Shown: one piece after another, positions 57,831 to 64,000 of the stretch
Numbering within the stretch: position 1 is the first letter of the stretch
Layout of the letters: every line of letters begins with the position of its first letter
Assembly: GCA_036936605.1 (NCBI GenBank)
Contig: JAUPFV010000004.1
Coordinates: forward strand, 65,868,352-65,932,351
From: Limnanthes douglasii subsp. nivea
Lineage: Eukaryota > Streptophyta > Magnoliopsida > Brassicales > Limnanthaceae
DNA: 64,000 nt
Direction: 5' to 3'
Position numbers and translations under genes: made by a program
Notes under the pieces: model-generated
Told to the model about the DNA's origin: nothing
What the model saw: the letters and a program-made list of their open reading frames with translations, nothing else
Databases searched by the model: none

Positions 57831-60107
57831 GGATGATAATTAACTGGTTTTCCATGTTACCATCATCTTGCATCTATCGTGTACTTTAATTAACTAATGT
57901 TTTTGCACGTTTATAGATGTAATAAAGAAAATAGTTAGAACACCTGTGGAGCAAGTGGTATAAGATGTTGTAATACTATTCATAATATTAGCATGCTCCA
58001 TATTGTTCTTCTATACATCTAGGGATGTATTAGCTTCTAAAATGGTATATTACATAGACAACCTGGAAAACATAAATAATAATGATTGGGTTGGAGCAAT
58101 CAAGTAGAAGCTGATAAATTCAGCAAACCGTTGTCACGAAACAAAACCTAATAAAGTAGTTGGATGCGTTCCTCTATTATTCGTTAGTATTTTTACTATA
58201 TTTTTAAAATATCATAAAAAATAGTAAAAATATTATATCTAAAGACTCATTAAAATGCAGTCATTCATCATGTAACACACAACTATTTGTCAATGAGAAG
58301 CAATTGAAGGCAAGATACCAAGATCTTACAAATGGCTGGATCTTGAAAAGAAAATAAGATCAAATTTGAGTTATTTTTTTTATAAAAATCATAGATGAAC
58401 ATGTATATTTAATCCATAATATATGGTCTCGAATGTTATAGTCTCTTCTTAAACGGTCTCTCATGATATAATCTCGTATAAATTTGTAATGTTTGAACTC
58501 ACATGATATTGTGCCACATGATATAGTTTCCTGTGATTTTTTCCTGCATGATATAGTCTATTATGATTCACATTTTCTTATACTTGTAACTATCTCGCAT
58601 TCTTAACATGTTTTCAGATAATATATTTCTCACGCGTCTATCATACATTACACTGTCCTGCGTCTATCTTTTAATACATTGTCCAAAATCTACCATAGAT
58701 TATATTTTTATGCGTCTATCATTTAATATATTGTCACGCGTCTATCGTTTAATACAATGTCATCCGTCTATTATTAAGTACAATGTCCCTCATCTGTCAT
58801 TTAGTTTAATGTTTAAAAAAATTGTATGTTTTGGAAGGAAAACTAAACCTAACAAATAAACAAGAAAATGCATTTGGTAGGTAGTTTAAAAAAGAAGAAT
58901 AAGTTGATAAGAAAGAATATTCCAAAAAGAAGATGTTGATGAAATAAAAAATAATATTCATATGGAGGGAAAAAAAGGATGATGTTCCTCTGGAGGAAAA
59001 CTGTTGATGTTCATGGTGGGAAAATTAATTTTAACGATGATGATGGAGGTGAAAACTAGTATATGCAACAAAATTAGGATGGAAATGATAATATTGATGT
59101 AAAGAAATCAATAAATGCATACATTGTTTAACAACATCCAAGTAAAAAATCTACAAGGGCTAAAAAGATTAAAAATCGAAGGATAAAATTATCAATGAAT
59201 GATGCACAACTAATGTGATCTTCAAAATGTATAATAGAAGTTAGTCTTGTACAAAAACAAAAGCTGGTATTAGGATAACGTGCTGCTACTTCCCATAAGC
59301 AAAATTCAATATCTCAGATTCTTAAAAATCTAAAGTGACCTAAAAAATTAGTAAAAAATAAGTCTTACAACAAATTAGATAACAGAAACTACCATTTAAG
59401 AGTAGAAAATAGAAGACTAAAGAGATTATTGTACTAACAAAAAGTAGGAATCCACAATCTATCATATTTTTATGGTCTCTCATCTATTATATTTGCGCAT
59501 ATATTATCATACATGGTTTCTCATTTATTATGGTTGCACATCTATCATTATTTAAATGGTTCTGGATCATTTATATGTTTGTGCATCTATCATCATTTAA
59601 ATAGTTTTATATTATTTATGTAGATTTATATCTATCATCATTTACATGGTTTTGCATCTTTACAAGAACTTACATGCATTCCCTTGTCCCATATATATCA
59701 ACATATACGGTCTCTTATCATGGCATGGTTTGACATTTATCACGAGTAACTGGCCTCACATGCATTATCTATCTGCATCTATCATTTTTTGTATTCTAAT
59801 TGTCTAGTTTTTAATATTGAGGTTAATTTATTTTGTAGAGGATTAACATGAAAATCGTATAAAAACTGAGCATGTCTCTAGCCAAATCATAGACTTAACA
59901 ACAATAGATGAAATAGAGAGTTATACAATTGATCGTGAAAAGTTTGAACTTAAGATTGTAGAACTTCAACAGAAAATCACTAAAAAAATAAGGCCATTTC
60001 AGAATTGAAAGAAAGGATAAAGAAGAATGAAGAAACAGACGAATCAGAAAGAGAGGTAGAACTACGAAAGATACTTCGATTACCTGATATAATTGGAAGT
60101 GTCTCGC

Positions 60108-61013
60108 ATGGTATAGTCAATCATGGTATTGTCCCGCATGTTATAATCTCTCATAATTCAAATATAGTCCCACGTGATATTATCCCACATGGTGTAGTCC
60201 AGTATGATTCAAATATTCTTACAAGTATTACTGTCTCGCATTATTTTTTGGATTTGTTTATGTAAAAATCATTATTGTTTAATCTTGTACAATTGTTTTG
60301 TAAAATAAGTTGCCACTGTACACCAGTCCTGGAAGATGAGACTTATACTTATCAAGAATTAGAAGAAGTAAGCGAATTGGATCCTATTGTCAATGATGAG
60401 CTAATCCGGATAGAAACATATAAAAAAGAGAAGTAAGTGAATCATTTTTTCTCTCATCTCAAATTTTTTTCTCTCATATCTCATCATTTATGCTTTCTCA
60501 TCTATAATTTTGTATTTTAACGTATTTATAATATTTGGATGGTCTCATCTTTAGTGATCTGCATGGTATTATCCTGCATGATATAATCTCTCATAATTCA
60601 AATATAGTGCCACATGATATTATCCCGCATGGTGTAGTCCAATATGATTCAAATGTTCTTACAACTATTACTGTCTCGCATTATTTTTTGGATTGGTTTC
60701 CGTAAAAATCATTATTGTTTAATCTTGAATTACTAATATACAATTTTTTTTTGTAAAAGAAGCTGCCACTGTACACCAGTCCTGGAAGATGAGACTTATA
60801 CTTATCAAGAATTGGAAGAAGTAAGCGAATTGGATCCTATTATTAATGATGAGCTAATCCGGATAGAAACATATAAAAAAAAGATGTAAGTGAATCATCT
60901 TTGCTCTCATCTCTAATTTTATCTCTCATATCTCATCATTTATGGTTTCTCATCTATAAATTTCTATTTTATCGTATGTATAATATTTGGAGGGTCTCAT
61001 CTATAGTGATCCG
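60108..61013 (+). repeat. 453 bp tandem duplication of exon plus intron in the Ulp1-like gene
   Basis: Two direct copies offset by 453 bp (about 60108-60560 and 60561-61013). Each holds the end of an intron, a 123 bp exon (60310-60432; 60763-60885) and the next intron's start. The exon reads 'CHCTPVLEDETYTYQELEEV' then 'SELDPI(V/I)NDELIRIETYKK', is bounded by AG and GTAAGTGAATC, and is in phase 2 at both ends, so the duplication keeps the frame. The copies differ in few positions, implying a recent event. Confidence 0.85.
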
Positions 61014-61870
61014 CGTAAATGTTTCATAATCCCGCATGGTTTTGACCTGCATATAGTCTTTCATCATTCAGATTTTTTACACATGTAACTATCTTGCATT
61101 GTTAGTTAGCCTGATTTTGCATAATATATATGTTCATCATTTATCATGCATTACAAGGTCATGCGTCTATCATTTTATAAATTATCTTGCATCTATCGTA
61201 GTTACTGTATCGCATGTATCATATTTCATCTCTCATCTAATGTCATGTCTTGCATCGATCACTTTTCATCTTAATGCATCTAGTAATATATTGGTTTCAC
61301 ATTTTCCACAAAGAATTCGATGAAAGTCCTTCATTTGAATTATATTTTGATCCTACTCAACTTGAAATTCCTACACCAATCGACTAGACAATCTAAAAAA
61401 TAGAATGGCCATTTCAAAACCCAATAATGAAAACAACTAAAATATAATAATACTACAAATTGACATTGGTTCAAAAAAGAGAGAAAGGAAATATGATCTG
61501 ATAATATTATCGGTCCCTAAAATTACCAGCATGTAGTATTTTTTGTTACTACTATGATGAAGATATTAGGTCAACATGAGAGAGATAAAAGGTAAAAGTT
61601 TATTTAAAATTTATTTGCATGTCGGATTACCATTATATAATTAACTTACTATTATTTATACTTTTGATATTATATTAATAGTTATATATTGGAACATTGA
61701 ATAAAATCATTTAAAAATACATAACATTATTCTGAAAAGAAGACAAAACTTATTTCAGCAATAGCCATATTTGGACGTGTAATGGTAATAATCATACAGT
61801 TTTACACATATGTATAGATTAATAAAAAAAATTATTTGTAAAAAGTATTATATCAATGTAATGCATGATA

Positions 61871-62048
61871 TTTGACAATCAAGATGTGACAACTTTTATT
61901 GATGATGAATTACGACATCACAAAGAAGGTTACATTTGCATTCCACTTCTAACAGATGGACCATAGGGTACAATTGTTCATTGGATATTCTTGGTACTAG
62001 ACATCGATAATAGAGAAACAGTAATATTAAAATCATTGTCACCAAAAG
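61871..62048 (+). other. Ulp1 exon with catalytic His
   Basis: Encodes 'DDELRHHKEGYICIPLL', then a stop at 61964-61966, then 'VHWIFLVLDIDNRETVIL'. The HW pair (His codon 61979-61981) is the catalytic His motif of C48 peptidases, with the following Asp in 'LVLD'. A splice donor AAAG before GTAAAA follows at 62049. Confidence 0.7.
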
Positions 62049-62288
62049 GTAAAATATTAAATAGAACATAAAAATAATTTAAAAATATTTGTAAGTATTA
62101 CATGTTTAAAAGTTTATAGTAGGTTCGATAAGGAATATGTTTTGTATGATTATGTCTCGCATGGATATATCTCGCGTGAATATGTGTCGCATGTATATGT
62201 CTCTCATCTAATTTATTTATCTTGCATGTTATATAATGTCTCGCATATTTCAGTGAGTTTTGATATTGATTAAACGTTTAATTTACAG

Positions 62289-62436
62289 ATTGAATACCTT
62301 CAAATACCCAAGAAGACCTAAAATATACTTAATGTGTCCAAAAAACGTTCTTAAAAATAGAACACTTGATTGTGGTGTAATGGTTTGTGAACTAATTAAT
62401 TTTTTAATTCAAATGGACAGAGTTGAAACAGATTAA
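62289..62436 (+). other. Ulp1 last exon with catalytic Cys
   Basis: Preceded by the acceptor TTAATTTACAG. It encodes 'LNTFKYPRRPKIYLMCPKNV' and 'RTLDCGVMVCELINFLIQMD', ending at a TAA near 62434. The Cys codon at 62371-62373 lies in DCG(V/I)MVC, the nucleophile motif of SENP/Ulp1 enzymes. The reading phase across the preceding intron does not fit as written, so either the splice site differs or a frameshift exists. Confidence 0.65.
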
Positions 62437-62689
62437 CCTAATGATATTGTAACACTAAGTAGATCATAAATGTTTTACTTGTTTCTTAATGATAAAAATA
62501 CTAATAGATTCTGGTGAAATCCTTATGTAGAATTTGTTAATGATGTAAATCCTTATGTATATTGGGTTAATCATGTAAAAATAATGAGACATACATATTT
62601 GTTATAATATTTCTTAATGATGTTAACAAAATATTTGGTTTGATGTATATTGTAATGTTCTTTAATGATGCACTTGGTTATGTATTTTA

Positions 62690-63060
62690 TGCATTGGTCA
62701 CGAATTTATCATATTGGTCATAAATATATCACCACTCATGAACGGGTCTCGTATGTATCACCATACATGAACTGGTCTCGTATGTGTCACCATACATGAA
62801 CTAGCCACGCATCTATTAATACCCATGAATTGGTTTCACATCCATCACCATACACAAAAAAGTCTCGCATCTATATGATTAGTTATAAGTTTCTCACATC
62901 AATATATTATATGTTGGTCGTGCATCTATCAATACCCCTGAATTAGTTTCGCATCTATCACCACACATGAAAAAGTCTCGCATCTATCTAATTAGTTATA
63001 AAGTGTGTCACATCACTGTAGTATTTTTTGGTATTGCATCTATCATTATCCATGTATTTG
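62690..63060. repeat. TCTCGCATCTATCACCATACATGAA repeat block, with a second block at 63840-63990
   Basis: Short units on the pattern 'GTCTCGCATCTATCACCATA' then CATGAACTG, about 30-33 bp, with a higher-order block of about 115-120 bp (starts near 62815 and 62933, each with 'AGTTATAA' and 'TCACATCA' ends). A further copy lies at 63840-63990. Related words occur in the introns of the Ulp1-like gene. Confidence 0.75.
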
Positions 63061-64000
63061 GTTATGACGAATGTCAACAGTCAAGAGGATAGTTGCAACA
63101 TTCGAGACGATAAAAGAAACCTAAAAAATCTTTACTGATCATATAAGGATTATTTTTACTATTAACTTTAGTAGTTGTTTAATTCGTTTATCTTATATCT
63201 ATTTAACTTCACAGAAACCCTAATGGCCGAATACCCACTATGAAAACTCCTCCTCTGAAAGTGACCTCGCTTACATTATCTTTCTAAATGCATTAGATCA
63301 ACTTGTTACAGATGAAGAGCCAAACTTTGTTGAAATTGGTTGAAGGCTTAGTCATGAGCCTGCTGATTATACCGAAGCTCAGTCTGAAATTACACAGGCT
63401 GCGTATGGAACCAACAATGATGAAATTTTCTCAAATTAACCACTCACCAGTCTATAGAGGAAAAACACAATCTTCATAAAAAGCTTCAACATTGTTTTGT
63501 CACAGCGACCATCTAAGAAGTCTTGCAACAAGCAGCTATCTGGAACCAATAATGATGAAATTGTTGAAGAAGTCACCTCTTATATAAGGATCCAGACGAC
63601 ACAATGTCAGTTTGTAAGGATCCAACTTCTAAGGTAAGTTCTTAGATAAACTTCTATTGTTATTTATTTTGTTTTTAGATCAGTGAACAAAATGCTGAAT
63701 TATACTGCAACCCAATGGTGAATTGTTCTTTATTTTCTAGTTTTATAATTATACTTTATTTTCTATGTTCGAATTATTCTTGAATTTGAATTTGGAATTG
63801 TTATATTTCCTATGTTGTTTATATTTGGAATGGTTTCGAATTATTTATCTAACTAATTATAAAGTGTATCACATCACTATAATATATGTTGGTTTCACAT
63901 CTATAACCACCCATGTTTTTAGTTATGAATTTGTTACCACATTGCATTATTATATACTTGTCTCGCATCTATCACCTCATATGAGGTTGTTATGAATTGG
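63061..64000. other. Unassigned; weak coding-like stretch at 63220-63640
   Basis: 63220-63420 reads through in pieces as an acidic stretch ('SSESDLAYIIFLNALDQLVT', 'AAYGTNNDEI'). The words GGAACCAA(C/T)AATGATGAAATT occur twice (63398, 63542), suggesting a small internal duplication. No family was recognised. The rest is AT-rich with CTCGCAT repeats. Confidence 0.3.

Larger units (their letters stand above)
57910..62440 (+). pseudogene. Ulp1/SENP-like (C48) cysteine peptidase gene, decayed; possibly transposon-borne
   Basis: Exon-like islands on the plus strand. 58030-58190: 'MVYYIDNLENINNNDWVGAI' and 'VVGCVPLLFV', matching the DUF1985-type region that precedes Ulp1 domains in many plant proteins. 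59870-60095: coiled-coil, Glu/Lys-rich. 60310-60432 and 60763-60885: a duplicated 41-codon exon. 61320-61385: 'EFDESPSFELYFDPTQLEIP'. 61871-62048: 'GYICIPLL' and 'VHWIFLVLDIDNRETVILKS' with the catalytic His. 62289-62436: 'RTLDCGVMVCELINF' with the catalytic Cys. Ulp1 enzymes remove SUMO from proteins. An in-frame TAG (61964) and other breaks argue for a pseudogene. Ulp1-like genes carried by Mutator-like elements (KAONASHI type) are known in plants; no terminal repeats or transposase were seen here. Confidence 0.65.

Noticed and set aside
57469..61323. Plus-strand frames rich in 'CITLSCIYH'-like words
   Set aside because: These are translations of the CTATCATGCATTACATTGTC repeats, not proteins.
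1..64000. tRNA, rRNA, CRISPR, riboswitch or organellar sequences
   Set aside because: Looked for characteristic words and folds by eye (for example tRNA B-box, regular spacer arrays) and saw none; a covariance-model scan would be needed to exclude small RNAs.

Overview
The window is nuclear DNA of an angiosperm, most likely a eudicot. It is AT-rich, has plant-type GT-AG introns, and is packed with decayed plant transposable elements: Ty3/gypsy of the Tat/Retand type, Ty1/copia, an L1-type LINE with a C-terminal RNase H, and a FAR1/MULE transposase. No tRNA or rRNA gene, CRISPR array or bacterial-style operon was seen. Only one gene is plainly intact: a single-exon CDS for an HSP20-like (alpha-crystallin domain) protein at 36502-37944 on the minus strand. 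Most boundaries of decayed elements are approximate.

Layout. 1-620 is the end of a plus-strand Ty3/gypsy integrase. 620-4980 is poorly resolved, LTR-like DNA. About 5.06-30.67 kb is a three-level nest of minus-strand Ty3/gypsy elements. Element B (3' end near 5.06-5.39 kb, rest at 24.34-30.67 kb) was split by element A (LTRs 5396-5695 and 24052-24334). A was in turn split by element C (5' LTR 21017-21462, 3' LTR remnant 12684-12752). 31.36-32.34 kb is a decayed F-box gene. 32.78-35.39 kb is a decayed minus-strand FAR1/MULE transposase fused to an OTU-like domain. 36.4-38.7 kb is the HSP20-like gene with its 5' leader. 39.3-45.1 kb is a plus-strand LINE. 45.87-48.5 kb is a Ty1/copia relic. 49-55.8 kb is another minus-strand Ty3/gypsy element (E). 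56.6-64 kb is a decayed plus-strand gene with a Ulp1 (C48) peptidase domain, filled and flanked by degenerate repeats built on the word CTCGCATCTATCAT.

How the parts relate. Elements A, B and C share one plan: gag-PR-RT-RNase H-integrase on the minus strand and, between integrase and the 3' LTR, a separate gene on the opposite strand. That antisense gene has its own TATA box, a gypsy-type 'FPL...PN.W' domain, a coiled-coil region and a Ser/Glu-rich acidic tail. A and B also share a short GT-AG intron at the same place and a 35-36 bp minisatellite where the two convergent genes meet. Extra antisense ORFs and 3' minisatellites are known in the plant Tat lineage. Three nested copies of different age showing own promoter, intron and tail minisatellite make this the most interesting system here. 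The Ulp1 gene, with a near-perfect 453 bp exon-intron duplication and motif-filled introns, is second.
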